This document shows, one piece after another, positions 1 through 8,663 of a stretch of DNA of 64,000 nucleotides (position 1 is its first letter; every line of letters starts with the position of its first letter). Position numbers and translations under genes: made by a program. The DNA is from Streptomyces sp. HB132 (GTDB lineage: Bacteria; Actinomycetota; Actinomycetes; Streptomycetales; Streptomycetaceae), in NCBI RefSeq assembly GCF_016909575.1, contig NZ_JAFBGA010000022.1, forward strand, positions 1-64,000, read 5' to 3'. A model generated the notes under the pieces. That model made no database searches. It saw nothing but the letters and a program-made list of their open reading frames with translations, and was not told where the DNA came from.

Positions 1-61
1 GTCAGATCGTTCCGGTGGTCGGCTCCGGTACAGGGCCTGACGGACGGCCACCCTTGCGGAT

Positions 62-1432
62 TTAGGCGGTTGGGCCTTGACCTGGCGAGCCGCCGCACGG
101 TGCACCGGATCCAGGGGAGCCGGGCGCGGGCCCGTACGACGGGTACGGGGGCTGCGGTTGCTGCTGGTAGCCATGCGGCGGCTGGTACGGGTGCGGAACG
201 GCTCGGGCGGCGCTTCGGCGGCGGGAGCGGATGGCCATGACTGTCACTACGGCACCGATAAGGGCAGCCGCGCCTACACCCAGGCCGACCCAGAGGGTCG
301 TGCTGCCGCTGTCGGTCGGCGCGGCGACGGGCGGCTTGTCACTCTCCTCGGAGCCGCTCTTGGCCTTGGACGGCTCGGCGGAGGGCGTCGGGGACGCGGC
401 TGCGGCAAGGTCGGGGAGCGGATACTCGTCAGCGGGGCCCGGGTCACCCGGGGTTGTCAGCGCGATGCGGGGGCGGACAGCACCGTATCCCACGTAGTCA
501 TTGCGTTCGGCATCGCTGGTCGGACCGCTGGCGGTGTTGAGCAGGACCCGAAGGACTTGGTTGTTGGTCCAGTCCGGGTACTTGGACCAGATGAGGGCGG
601 CGGACGCGGAAGCGAGGGCGGAGGCGTCACTGGTCCCGTGCGACTCGCAGAACCCGGTATCACCGCCACAGGCGTGAACCATCTCTTCGCCCGGAGCAGA
701 CAAGTCCACCTGAGGACCGAACTGCGATTCATCTGTCTTTCGAAGATCTTTACCGATGGCGCCTACGCCCACGACACCAGGCGTTCCTGCAGGGTATTCA
801 ACAAAGTTTGTTTCGTCACCCGAGTTGCCGGCCGCAGCAAAGATGAGCGATCCCTCGGCTAGCGCGTAGGCGACTGCGTCATTCAATTGGTCCGAGCCAG
901 TACTAGATCCCAACGAGACATTGATGATCTTGGCATCACGGTCCACAGCGTAGCGAATTGCCTTCGAAAGGCTTTCATTGAAGCGCCTTTCCCCCTCAGC
1001 CTGGGTCGCACCCCCTCCCCCCTTCGGCATACGAATAGGAAGAATCTTGGCGCCCGGAGCCAATCCGAAAGCACCGTTCCCTCCAATAGCCTTGCCAGTA
1101 CCGGAGATCAAGCCAGCCATTCCTGTGCCGTGGCCGCTGTAATCGTCAAGTTCGTCACCCGGAAGGGTTTCTTCGAGGTTCAACCCATTGAGGACCCGAC
1201 CGACTAGATCAGCATTGGTCGCGTCTACACCTGAGTCGACAACGGCGACAGTGACTCCCTCGCCGGTACTGTCCCGCCACATCTCCTCAGCCTTCATGGC
1301 ATCGAGATGCCACTGCTCGGAGCGAGCAGAATCGGCTTGAGCAGGTGCGGAGAGACCCACTGCAAGCAATAGGCCTAGCACAAGGGGCAAAGCGACTCGA
1401 CGGGGGGCACCCCCGGTGCTGCTGGTACGCAT
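62..1432 (-). CDS. Mycosin-type S8 serine protease, copy 1 (type VII secretion)
   Basis: The 456-residue product looks like a membrane-anchored mycosin (MycP), the subtilisin-like protease of type VII (ESX) secretion. A signal peptide covers about residues 1-34. The S8 triad is visible as Asp66 (VVDSG), His101 (GHGT) and Ser268 (GTSDAS), with the oxyanion Asn203 (AAGNS). Cys255 and Cys262 could form a disulfide. A Pro/Ser linker leads to one membrane helix (about 379-401), then an Arg-rich stop and a Pro/Gln/Gly-rich cytoplasmic tail. The usual Pro after the GTSxAS motif is Ala. It lies 23 bases after the WXG-like gene and is probably cotranscribed. The tail is almost identical to that of copy 3 but not copy 2, which suggests gene conversion. 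Confidence 0.9.
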   Translation of the reverse strand: MRTSSTGGAPRRVALPLVLGLLLAVGLSAPAQADSARSEQWHLDAMKAEEMWRDSTGEGVTVAVVDSGVDATNADLVGRVLNGLNLEETLPGDELDDYSGHGTGMAGLISGTGKAIGGNGAFGLAPGAKILPIRMPKGGGGATQAEGERRFNESLSKAIRYAVDRDAKIINVSLGSSTGSDQLNDAVAYALAEGSLIFAAAGNSGDETNFVEYPAGTPGVVGVGAIGKDLRKTDESQFGPQVDLSAPGEEMVHACGGDTGFCESHGTSDASALASASAALIWSKYPDWTNNQVLRVLLNTASGPTSDAERNDYVGYGAVRPRIALTTPGDPGPADEYPLPDLAAAASPTPSAEPSKAKSGSEESDKPPVAAPTDSGSTTLWVGLGVGAAALIGAVVTVMAIRSRRRSAARAVPHPYQPPHGYQQQPQPPYPSYGPAPGSPGSGAPCGGSPGQGPTA

Positions 1433-1455
1433 CCGATTCCTCTGTTGTCTACGGC

Positions 1456-2854
1456 TCAGTCAATAACAGGCGGCACAGCCCGCCGACCACCTTGCTGCCA
1501 AGTCTCCTCGTCCTCCACGAGGTAGTCCGGACGCTCGCGGTCCTCACGCCGCGGGTCTCCTGGCGTCTGCGGAGCACTTCCCGCTCCGCGTCCTGCAGCA
1601 CCGGCGCCACGAGTGCCCTCGCCTGCAACTCCCCGAACCAGACCAGTGCCCCCGGGAGTAAAGGGCCGACCGAGCGAGCGTCCAGCCTGCTGAGGACGGC
1701 CGCCTACCACGCCTCCGGCCGCCTGAGCCCCCGCCATGCCCCATGGGCGGTCGGCCGCCAGGTGTTCCTTCGCTACCGATGACATTGCCGCGGGCCAATC
1801 CGTTTGCCGGGTAACCGGTGGATTGTGCAACAGGTCGGCCTCCGACAATTCCTCCATCCTGGGCAGGTCTGCCGACGATACCGCTCCCCAGATTTGCTCC
1901 GCCTGGCGAAAGAATCGGCAGGCGCACATTGCCTGCCGCCCTTCCACTCCTGGTGCTGAGCGGAAGGGCTGTTCCTCCAACTGCAAGGGGACCTGTGAGG
2001 GCAGGAGAGCTATCTGGCTTGCCTCCCACGGCAGAGGCCTGCGGCACAGCAGTTGGCGTGTCGGGCAGCGTGGCTACCCCAGCAATCTCCATGGCCACCG
2101 GCCTCGAAACCGGCGGCCCGGCCACGGTGGGCTGATCCGCCACCACTCGTGTGGCGGTCGTGGTACTGCCAGGACTGTCCACGCCTCTACCCTCGCCCAC
2201 CGGAACATGGGCGGTCGCACCGTCATTCGCCGGCCCGGACGTGAAGTCGCGACTATTGCTTGTGTTCAGCGCCCTATCGTCACGCTCCGGCACGATCGCC
2301 CCCGGCGGAGGCGGGAACGCCGGCTTCTCCAGGCCGTCCAACTGCGAGGCCGACAACGCGTACGACTGCGCCAGCTTCCGCATCTGTGCCGCCGCCTCCT
2401 GGCGGTTCGACTCCTTGGCGGCGAGCAGGGTCTCCAGGGACTTCTTCTCGACCGCCGACGCGTCCGGGTCGTTCCGCGCCTCCTTCGCCGCGTCCAGGTT
2501 CGCCTGTGCGCTCGCGTCCGTACGCGGGATGGACACCTGAGCCGAGGCGAGCGAGTCGGAGGCCTGCGCCAGCCACTTCGACGCGCCTTCGCTGTAATCG
2601 CCGAGGCGCAGCGTCGCGTTGGCCAGGTCCGCGCTCCAGGTACGGAAGGCTGTGGCGCCCTCGCCCTTCCACTCGACCGTCTGCGGACGGACCTTCAACT
2701 CCTCCGCGATCTCGCGGATCTCCTTGGCAGCACTGATCAACCGGTCCGACGCACCCTGGATCGCCCCACTGTTGGCCATGTCCAACCAGGCCAACATGGT
2801 CTCGTGAGTCATGCTGTCGAAGGGTGTGCCCTGTCCCGCTTCCCTGTGGTCCAT
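1456..2854 (-). pseudogene. WXG100-fold secreted-protein-like gene, copy 1 (frameshifted)
   Basis: The N-terminal domain of about 189 residues is helical and has a Trp-Lys-Gly turn at 62-64, as in WXG100 proteins. A Gly/Pro/Ser/Thr-rich middle with GGRP motifs follows. In copies 2 and 3 the protein ends with a conserved tail (RPDYLVEDEETWQQG, then RRxVPPV). Here a G5 run (C5 on the plus strand, 1728-1732) has one base too many, so translation as given ends at 1544 with a foreign Arg-rich tail (436 residues). The proper tail is present in another frame and stops at 1456. Removing one G would restore about 465 residues. This may be a true pseudogene, slippage/phase variation or a sequencing error. 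Confidence 0.8.
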
Positions 2855-2900
2855 CCCCAGCCCCCGTCCGTCCCCCCGTGCAGTACTTGCGTCAGTCGTC

Positions 2901-2928
2901 GTCAGATCGTTCCGGTGGTCGGCTCCGG
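2901..2928 (-). repeat. Array junction carrying a copied gene end
   Basis: This 28-base segment is identical to 1-28, 5704-5731 and 8709-8736. On the minus strand it encodes the last eight codons and TGA of the 168-codon gene. Here it has no gene in front of it: it is fused directly to the 3' flank of mycosin copy 2. This shows where recombination joined one unit to the next. Confidence 0.9.
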
Positions 2929-2961
2929 TACAGGGCCTGACGGACGGCCACCCTTGCGGAT

Positions 2962-4305
2962 TTAGGCGGTTGGGCCTTGACCTGGCGAGCCGCCGTACGG
3001 TGCACCGGATCCAGAAGCACCAGGAGAAGCCCCGGACGACGGATACCGGGGCTGCTGCTGGTACGGGTGCGGGACAGTGGGGGCAGCGCCCCGGCGGCGG
3101 GAGCGGATGGCCACGACGGCCACTGCAGCACCGATGAGAGCGGCCGCACCGATACCCAGACCGACCCAGAGCGTCGTGTTGCCACTCTCCTCGGAGGCCG
3201 GCGCTGCTGCGGCCGGCTTGTCGCTCTCCTCGGAGCCGCCCGCGGCCTTGGTGGGTTCGGCGGAGGGCGTCGGGGACTCGGCCGCCGCGAGGTCGGGGAG
3301 CGGGTACTCGTCGGCGGGGCCCGGGTCGCCAGGGGTCTTCAGGGCGATCCGGGGGCGGACGATGCCGTAGCCGATGTCGTCCACACGCTCCTCACCGGTC
3401 GTGGGGCCACCGGCCGTGTTGAGCAGTACCCGAAGGACCTGGTTGTTGGTCCAGTCCGGGTACTTGGACCAGATGAGGGCGGCGGAGGCGGAAGCGATGG
3501 CTGTCGCATCACTGGTTCCACTGCTCTTACACAACCCAGACCCCCCGCTGCATGCGTGGACCATATCCACCCCAGGTGCAGAGAGATCCACTTGTGGCCC
3601 GTACTGTGAAATCTGCGCCCTCTGCAAATTTTTCCCGACAGAGCCCACGCCGACTACCCCTGGGGTGCCAGCCGGATACTGCACTGCATTACCGCTTTCA
3701 GCACTGTTACCCACAGCCGCAAAAATTAGCGAGCCTTTCGCCAGGGCGTATTTTACGGCATCGTCGAGTTGCCGTGACCCTGATTCGTTCCCCAAGGAAA
3801 CGCTAATGACCCTGGCACCCCGATCTGCCGCATACCGAATGGCCGCCGTCAAATCATCGTTAAAATTCTTACTTCCGGTGGCACCATTCACTTTGCCGGT
3901 GTCATCCCTCATGCGAACCGGGAGAATATTGACGCCCGGAGCTAGCCCGAAAGCCCCGTCTCCAGCCGCAGATTCGCCTGTTCCCGCAATGAGGGCCGCC
4001 ATCCCGGTCCCATGGTTGTCGTAATCTGTGTGTTCATCACCTGGCGAATCCGATGCCAAGTCTTTTCCATCCAGCACACGCCCTTGAAGATCGGGGTTAG
4101 CCGCGTCCACACCTGAGTCGATGACAGCGACCGTAATATTTTCGCCTCTACTTGTCGCCCACATCTGCTCAGCCTGCATGGCATCCAAATGCCACTGCCT
4201 GGAGCGAACCGAATCAGCACAGGCAGGACTGACCGCAGCAAGCAGCAGTGTCACTGCGGCGGTGGCTACGAATCCGCGACGGACAGCCGCCGTGCTGTTA
4301 CTCAT
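2962..4305 (-). CDS. Mycosin-type S8 serine protease, copy 2 (type VII secretion)
   Basis: This 447-residue mycosin homologue has a signal peptide (about 1-30), triad Asp63, His98 and Ser265 and oxyanion Asn200. A Pro/Ser-rich stalk, one membrane helix (TTLWVGLGIGAAALIGAAVA) and a short Pro/Gly cytoplasmic tail follow. The catalytic domain is clearly different from copies 1 and 3, and its codons are unusually AT-rich for Streptomyces (CTA, ATT, TTT, AAT, GTA, AAA occur in a short stretch near 3720-3880). That fits imported sequence set inside native ends. It starts 23 bases after its WXG-like partner gene, so the pair is probably translated from one message. Confidence 0.9.
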   Translation of the reverse strand: MSNSTAAVRRGFVATAAVTLLLAAVSPACADSVRSRQWHLDAMQAEQMWATSRGENITVAVIDSGVDAANPDLQGRVLDGKDLASDSPGDEHTDYDNHGTGMAALIAGTGESAAGDGAFGLAPGVNILPVRMRDDTGKVNGATGSKNFNDDLTAAIRYAADRGARVISVSLGNESGSRQLDDAVKYALAKGSLIFAAVGNSAESGNAVQYPAGTPGVVGVGSVGKNLQRAQISQYGPQVDLSAPGVDMVHACSGGSGLCKSSGTSDATAIASASAALIWSKYPDWTNNQVLRVLLNTAGGPTTGEERVDDIGYGIVRPRIALKTPGDPGPADEYPLPDLAAAESPTPSAEPTKAAGGSEESDKPAAAAPASEESGNTTLWVGLGIGAAALIGAAVAVVAIRSRRRGAAPTVPHPYQQQPRYPSSGASPGASGSGAPYGGSPGQGPTA

Positions 4306-4328
4306 CCTGTTTCCTCTGCCTTTTCTTT

Positions 4329-5657
4329 TTAGCCAACGACAGGTGGCACTACTCGTCGAGCACCCTGCTGCCAGGTCTCCTCGTCTTCGACGAGGTAGTC
4401 AGGCCTCTCACGGTCGTCCCGCCGCGGGTCTGCAGCTCGTTGAGGGGTGGCCGCTGCTCCTCGTCCCAGTTGCTGCCCCGCGCCACTAGCGCCGATGCTG
4501 GTCGGCCCGCCACGTACCAGACCCGTGCCACCTGGAGTGAACGATCGAGCTGCGGCGCGCCCTGCCTGTTGGGGCCGCCCGCCCACCAAGCCACCAGTCT
4601 CCCCGGCGACTCGGCGGCCGCCGATACCGCCCTGGCTGCCGCCTCTAGCTCCACTCATGCCAGCACCCTGACCCACCTGGCCCATGGCGCCGCGGCCGCC
4701 TTGAGTTCCTTCCTCACCGATCACTGTGCCGCGAGCAAGTCCACCGTTCGTTCGGCCGGGCGCCTGAGCAACCGGACGTCCCCCGACAATTCCGCTGTCG
4801 CTGGTCGGTCGGCCGGTCTGTGCTCCGAAGCTCCCGCTGCTGGATGTCATGGAGGGGCGTGACATGCCAGTTGGCTTGCCGCCGGTATGCGGAGCTGAAG
4901 TCGTGGAGCGTCTACCCACACCAGTCGGCAGGATGGGGGCCATCTGGTATCCCCCATCCGCCTTGGTCGGACCTGGCGTCGTAGGCGCCGAGACTGACGG
5001 AGCGGAGTGCGCAGGTGACAACGGAGACGTCCCAGCAATTTCCATACTGACAGGCCGCGACACAACGTTTGTGGACGAGGACGTCACATCCGAACGTCCA
5101 GTAATCGCTGCGTCAACTCTTCTCTCGCTGGGCCCAGATTCGCTTCGCGAGCCGCCGCTCGATCCGTCCGTATCTGCTTGGCGGTCGATATACCCATTAC
5201 CAGCGTCAAGCCCATCAACCTGCTCCGGCACGATCGCCCCCGGCGGAGGCGGGAACGCCGGCTTCTCCAGGCCGTCCAGCTGCGAGGCCGACAACGCGTA
5301 CGACTGCGCCAGCTTCCGCATCTGTGCCGCCGCCTCCTGGCGGTTCGACTCCTTGGCGGCGAGCAGGGTCTCCAGGGACTTCTTCTCGACCGCCGACGCG
5401 TCCGGGTCGTTCCGCGCCGCCTTCGCCGCGTCCAGGTTCGCCTGTGCGCTCGCGTCCGTACGCGGGATGGACACCTGAGCCGAGGCGAGCGAGTCGGAGG
5501 CCTGCGCCAGCCACTTCAACGCGCCTTCGCTGTAATCGCCGAGGCGCAGCGTCGCGTTGGCCAGGTCCGCGCTCCAGGTCGGAAGGCTGTGGCGCCCTCG
5601 CCCTTCCACAGTCATGCTGTCGAAGGGTGTGCCCTGTCCCGCTTCCCTGTGGTCCAT
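4329..5657 (-). CDS. WXG-like secreted-protein homologue, copy 2 (first helix and WXG turn lost)
   Basis: The 442-residue product has the same layout as the other copies: N-terminal helical domain, Gly/Pro/Ser-rich middle with GGRP motifs, and the conserved C-terminal tail with YLVED, which fits the YxxxD/E type VII export motif. Compared with copy 3, residues 17-71 are replaced by ten unrelated residues (VEGRGRHSLP). The DNA shows two changes: a 134-base deletion (equivalent to 2673-2806 of copy 1) and a 1-base deletion about 16 bases away. Together they remove 135 bases and restore the frame. The first helix and Trp-Lys-Gly turn are gone, so normal WXG helical-hairpin folding is unlikely. 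Confidence 0.8.
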   Translation of the reverse strand: MDHREAGQGTPFDSMTVEGRGRHSLPTWSADLANATLRLGDYSEGALKWLAQASDSLASAQVSIPRTDASAQANLDAAKAARNDPDASAVEKKSLETLLAAKESNRQEAAAQMRKLAQSYALSASQLDGLEKPAFPPPPGAIVPEQVDGLDAGNGYIDRQADTDGSSGGSRSESGPSERRVDAAITGRSDVTSSSTNVVSRPVSMEIAGTSPLSPAHSAPSVSAPTTPGPTKADGGYQMAPILPTGVGRRSTTSAPHTGGKPTGMSRPSMTSSSGSFGAQTGRPTSDSGIVGGRPVAQAPGRTNGGLARGTVIGEEGTQGGRGAMGQVGQGAGMSGARGGSQGGIGGRRVAGETGGLVGGRPQQAGRAAARSFTPGGTGLVRGGPTSIGASGAGQQLGRGAAATPQRAADPRRDDRERPDYLVEDEETWQQGARRVVPPVVG

Positions 5658-5703
5658 CCCCAGCCCCCGTCCGTCCCCCCGTGCAGTACTTGCGTCAGTC
5701 GTC

Positions 5704-5731
5704 GTCAGATCGTTCCGGTGGTCGGCTCCGG
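5704..5731 (-). repeat. Array junction carrying a copied gene end
   Basis: This is the same 28-base segment as at 2901-2928, fused to the 3' flank of mycosin copy 3. Downstream of it (minus strand) the sequence continues into the leader of WXG-like gene copy 2, as at the intact locus at 8709. Confidence 0.9.
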
Positions 5732-5764
5732 TACAGGGCCTGACGGACGGCCACCCTTGCGGAT

Positions 5765-7150
5765 TTAGGCGGTTGGGCCTTGACCTGGCGAGCCGCCGTA
5801 CGGTGCACCGGATCCAGGAGAGCCGGGCGCGGGCCCGTACGACGGGTACGGGGGCTGCGGTTGCTGCTGGTAGCCATGCGGCGGCTGGTAAGGGTGCGGA
5901 ACGGCTCGGGCGGCGCTTCGGCGGCGGGAGCGGATGGCCATGACTGTCACTACGGCACCGATAAGGGCAGCCGCGCCTACACCCAGGCCGACCCAGAGGG
6001 TCGTGCTGCCGCTGTCGGTCGGCGCGGCGACGGGCAGCTTGTCACTCTCCTCGGAGCCGCTCTTGGCCTTGGACGGCTCGGCGGAGGGCGTCGGGGACCC
6101 GGCTGCGGCAAGGTCGGGGAGCGGATACTCGTCAGCGGGGCCCGGGTCACCCGGGGTTGTCAGCGCGATGCGGGGGCGGACGATGCCGTAGCCGATGTCA
6201 TCCGCACGCTTCTCCCCGGTCGTGGGGCCACCGGCCGTGTTGAGCAGTACCCGAAGAACCTGGTTGTTGGTCCAGTCCGGGTACTTGGACCAGATGAGGG
6301 CGGCGGACGCGGAAGCGAGGGCTGAAGCGCCACTGGACCCATGCCCTCGACACAGGCCGGTCTCGCCCGCGCACGCATAGACCAGGTTCTCGCCAGGAGC
6401 CGAGAGATCCACCTGCGAACCGTACTGTGACTCCTCGGTCTTCTGGAGATTCTGGCCGATAGCACCCACACCTACGACTCCAGGCGTACCTGCCGGATAC
6501 TCGACCAAATTGGCCTTGTTACCACTGTTTCCCACCGACGCAAAGATCAGCGCGTTCTTTTTCAGCGCATACTCGACAGCATCCGCCAATGCCGACGATT
6601 CTGTCGTATGGCCCAAGGAAATATTGATCACCTTGGCACCCTCATCGGCAGCGAACCGGATGGCAGCAGGAATCTCCGCGTTGAACTTTCTATCCGATTC
6701 CGCCTGGTTTGCAGCCTTTGTGGCGTCAGATAGGCGGATGGGAAGAATTTTCACTCCTGGGGCAAGCCCGAAAGCTCCATCTCCCCCTCCGCTCTTGCCT
6801 GTACCTGCGATGAGACCAGCCATCGAGGTGCCGTGCCCGTCGTAATCCGTGTGCTCGTCCCCAGACGGACCAGTGGCCAGGTCTTTCCCATCGAGAACCT
6901 GGCCGTCAAGGTCCTGATTCGTCTCGACACCAGAGTCGATGACGGCAACAGTGACCCCTCTGCCGGTGGTCATCTGCCACATCTCCTCGGCCTTCATCGC
7001 ATCGAGGTGCCACTGCTTGGACCGCACCGTGTCCGCATAGGCAGGAGCGGTCGGCAGAACTACCAGCAGCAGTCCCAGCAACATGGAAGCCGTCGTCGCC
7101 CCGCGGCGACGACCCACACCTGGGGTGATGCTGGAACTGCTGCTGCGCAT
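5765..7150 (-). CDS. Mycosin-type S8 serine protease, copy 3 (type VII secretion)
   Basis: This is a 461-residue mycosin homologue. I start it at the ATG at 7150, which gives a standard signal peptide (Arg-rich n-region, then a Leu/Val core ending TAPAYA). The open frame continues further upstream only because it runs through the preceding gene. Triad: Asp72, His106 and Ser273 (the motif is GSSGAS, with Ser in place of the usual Thr before the nucleophile); oxyanion Asn208. A stalk, one membrane helix and a Pro/Gln-rich cytoplasmic tail follow, almost identical to copy 1. It is 28 bases downstream of its intact WXG-like partner. Confidence 0.9.
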   Translation of the reverse strand: MRSSSSSITPGVGRRRGATTASMLLGLLLVVLPTAPAYADTVRSKQWHLDAMKAEEMWQMTTGRGVTVAVIDSGVETNQDLDGQVLDGKDLATGPSGDEHTDYDGHGTSMAGLIAGTGKSGGGDGAFGLAPGVKILPIRLSDATKAANQAESDRKFNAEIPAAIRFAADEGAKVINISLGHTTESSALADAVEYALKKNALIFASVGNSGNKANLVEYPAGTPGVVGVGAIGQNLQKTEESQYGSQVDLSAPGENLVYACAGETGLCRGHGSSGASALASASAALIWSKYPDWTNNQVLRVLLNTAGGPTTGEKRADDIGYGIVRPRIALTTPGDPGPADEYPLPDLAAAGSPTPSAEPSKAKSGSEESDKLPVAAPTDSGSTTLWVGLGVGAAALIGAVVTVMAIRSRRRSAARAVPHPYQPPHGYQQQPQPPYPSYGPAPGSPGSGAPYGGSPGQGPTA

Positions 7151-7178
7151 GGAATTCCCTTGCCGAGTTCTCACGGAT

Positions 7179-8663
7179 TTAATCGATAACGGGAGGCACA
7201 ATTCGTCGGCCGCCCTGCTGCCAGGTTTCCTCGTCCTCAACCAGGTAGTCGGGCCGCTCTCCGTCGTCGTCACGCCGGGCTTCGCGTGATCGGGAGTCGA
7301 GGCGCGGGGGCATTCCGCCTCGCACCCCGCTACGCCCGTCAGCCGGAGCAGTTCCCCTGACCAGCCCCGAGCCACCAGGGGTGAACGGTCGTCCGCTCGC
7401 CCGCCCACCCTGCTGGGCCCGGCTGACGAGACCGCCCTGCTCAGTCGCCAACCGACGGCTTCCCGAGATGCCGTTCTGGCCTGCGGGTGCACCTCCCATA
7501 CCCATGCCGGGGCCATGGCTCATCGCGCCGCGCCCCAGGGCTCCGGCCGACTGTGGGTTTTCTCCGCCGATGACTTTGCCCCTGGGGAGGTTACCTGTGG
7601 GGCGACCGAGATTCTGCGGAACTGGACGGCCTCCAGTGATGCCACCATTCGCCGGAGGGCGACCGGCGGGTCCTGATCCAAGCGCGCCCGTCGTGCCTGG
7701 CATCGGGGTACGGCCGATCATGCTCGGCCCACCGCCATCAGCCCTCGCCGGCCTACCAGCGCCCGTAAAAGCAGGCGGGACGAGACCGGTGGGCGAAATG
7801 ATCTGGTCCGCTCTCGGCCCGATCGTGGAGGTCGTCGGAGTGACGGGCTGTGCCGACTGAGTACTCGGCGGCGCCGCCACCGCATCGATTCTCATGTCAA
7901 CGGACGGCGTCACGGAAGCACGCGCCGCCGTGGGCACGTCCACGCTCGCCGAGTGGACAGCCGCACTCCCGGCTGTCTCAACTCGAGGCCTCTCACCGGT
8001 GTAGTGCTGAGCGGGTGCATCGATGCTGCCAGCACCGAAACTGCTCTCTGATCCCCTGCTCAGACTTTCTTCCTGGACACGCCGATCTGAATCAGGCGGC
8101 ACGATCGCCCCCGGCGGAGGCGGGAACGCCGGCTTCTCCAGGCCGTCCAGCTGCGAGGCCGACAACGCGTACGACTGCGCCAGCTTCCGCATCTGTGCCG
8201 CCGCCTCCTGGCGGTTCGACTCCTTGGCGGCGAGCAGGGTCTCCAGGGACTTCTTCTCGACCGCCGACGCGTCCGGGTCGTTCCGCGCCTCCTTCGCCGC
8301 GTCCAGGTTCGCCTGTGCGCTCGCGTCCGTACGCGGGATGGACACCTGGGCCGAGGCGAGCGAGTCGGAGGCCTGCGCCAGCCACTTCGACGCGCCTTCG
8401 CTGTAATCGCCGAGGCGCAGCGTCGCGTTGGCCAGGTCCGCGCTCCAGGTACGGAAGGCTGTGGCGCCCTCGCCCTTCCACTCGACCGTCTGCGGACGGA
8501 CCTTCAACTCCTCCGCGATCTCGCGGATCTCCTTGGCAGCACTGATCAACCGGTCCGACGCACCCTGGATCGCCCCACTGTTGGCCATGTCCAACCAGGC
8601 CAACATGGTCTCGTGAGTCATGCTGTCGAAGGGTGTGCCCTGTCCTGCTTCCCTGTGGTCCAT
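7179..8663 (-). CDS. WXG100-fold secreted-protein-like gene, copy 3 (intact)
   Basis: The 494-residue product is the intact reference copy. Residues 1-189 are helical, with Trp62-Lys63-Gly64 as the likely helix-turn-helix WXG motif, and end in a Pro-rich break (PAFPPPPGAIVP). Residues 190 to about 465 are low-complexity Gly/Pro/Ser/Thr with GGRP motifs and differ from the other copies. The last 26 or so residues are conserved and contain YLVED, which fits the YxxxD/E export motif of type VII substrates, followed by a Trp. It lies between the 168-codon helical-protein gene and its mycosin. I infer that it is a type VII substrate or a PPE/EspA-like partner; no specific activity can be assigned. 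Confidence 0.8.
   Translation of the reverse strand: MDHREAGQGTPFDSMTHETMLAWLDMANSGAIQGASDRLISAAKEIREIAEELKVRPQTVEWKGEGATAFRTWSADLANATLRLGDYSEGASKWLAQASDSLASAQVSIPRTDASAQANLDAAKEARNDPDASAVEKKSLETLLAAKESNRQEAAAQMRKLAQSYALSASQLDGLEKPAFPPPPGAIVPPDSDRRVQEESLSRGSESSFGAGSIDAPAQHYTGERPRVETAGSAAVHSASVDVPTAARASVTPSVDMRIDAVAAPPSTQSAQPVTPTTSTIGPRADQIISPTGLVPPAFTGAGRPARADGGGPSMIGRTPMPGTTGALGSGPAGRPPANGGITGGRPVPQNLGRPTGNLPRGKVIGGENPQSAGALGRGAMSHGPGMGMGGAPAGQNGISGSRRLATEQGGLVSRAQQGGRASGRPFTPGGSGLVRGTAPADGRSGVRGGMPPRLDSRSREARRDDDGERPDYLVEDEETWQQGGRRIVPPVID

Larger units (their letters stand above)
1..2900 (-). repeat. Tandem T7SS array, unit 1
   Basis: This is the leftmost unit of a three-copy tandem array; it carries a frameshifted WXG-like gene (1456-2854) and a mycosin gene (62-1432). 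Its left 28 bases are the same junction segment found at 2901, 5704 and 8709, followed by the same spacer of about 33 bases after the mycosin stop. Because that junction normally separates two units, the array must continue beyond the left edge. The unit is 2900 bp, against 2803 bp and 3005 bp for the others. Confidence 0.9.
2901..5703 (-). repeat. Tandem T7SS array, unit 2
   Basis: This is the middle unit, with a shortened WXG-like gene (4329-5657) and a mycosin gene (2962-4305). The outer parts (about 2901-3500 and 5220-5703) match the other units closely. The middle differs, and its codons are much less GC-biased than the neighbours (for example AAT, TTT, GAT and TTG around 3850-3880). The length difference comes from the divergent core and from a 134-base deletion plus a 1-base deletion in the WXG-like gene. 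Confidence 0.9.

Noticed and set aside
7151-7516. N-terminal extension of mycosin copy 3
   Set aside because: The added residues overlap the end of the WXG-like gene in another frame, and the signal peptide starts at 7150.
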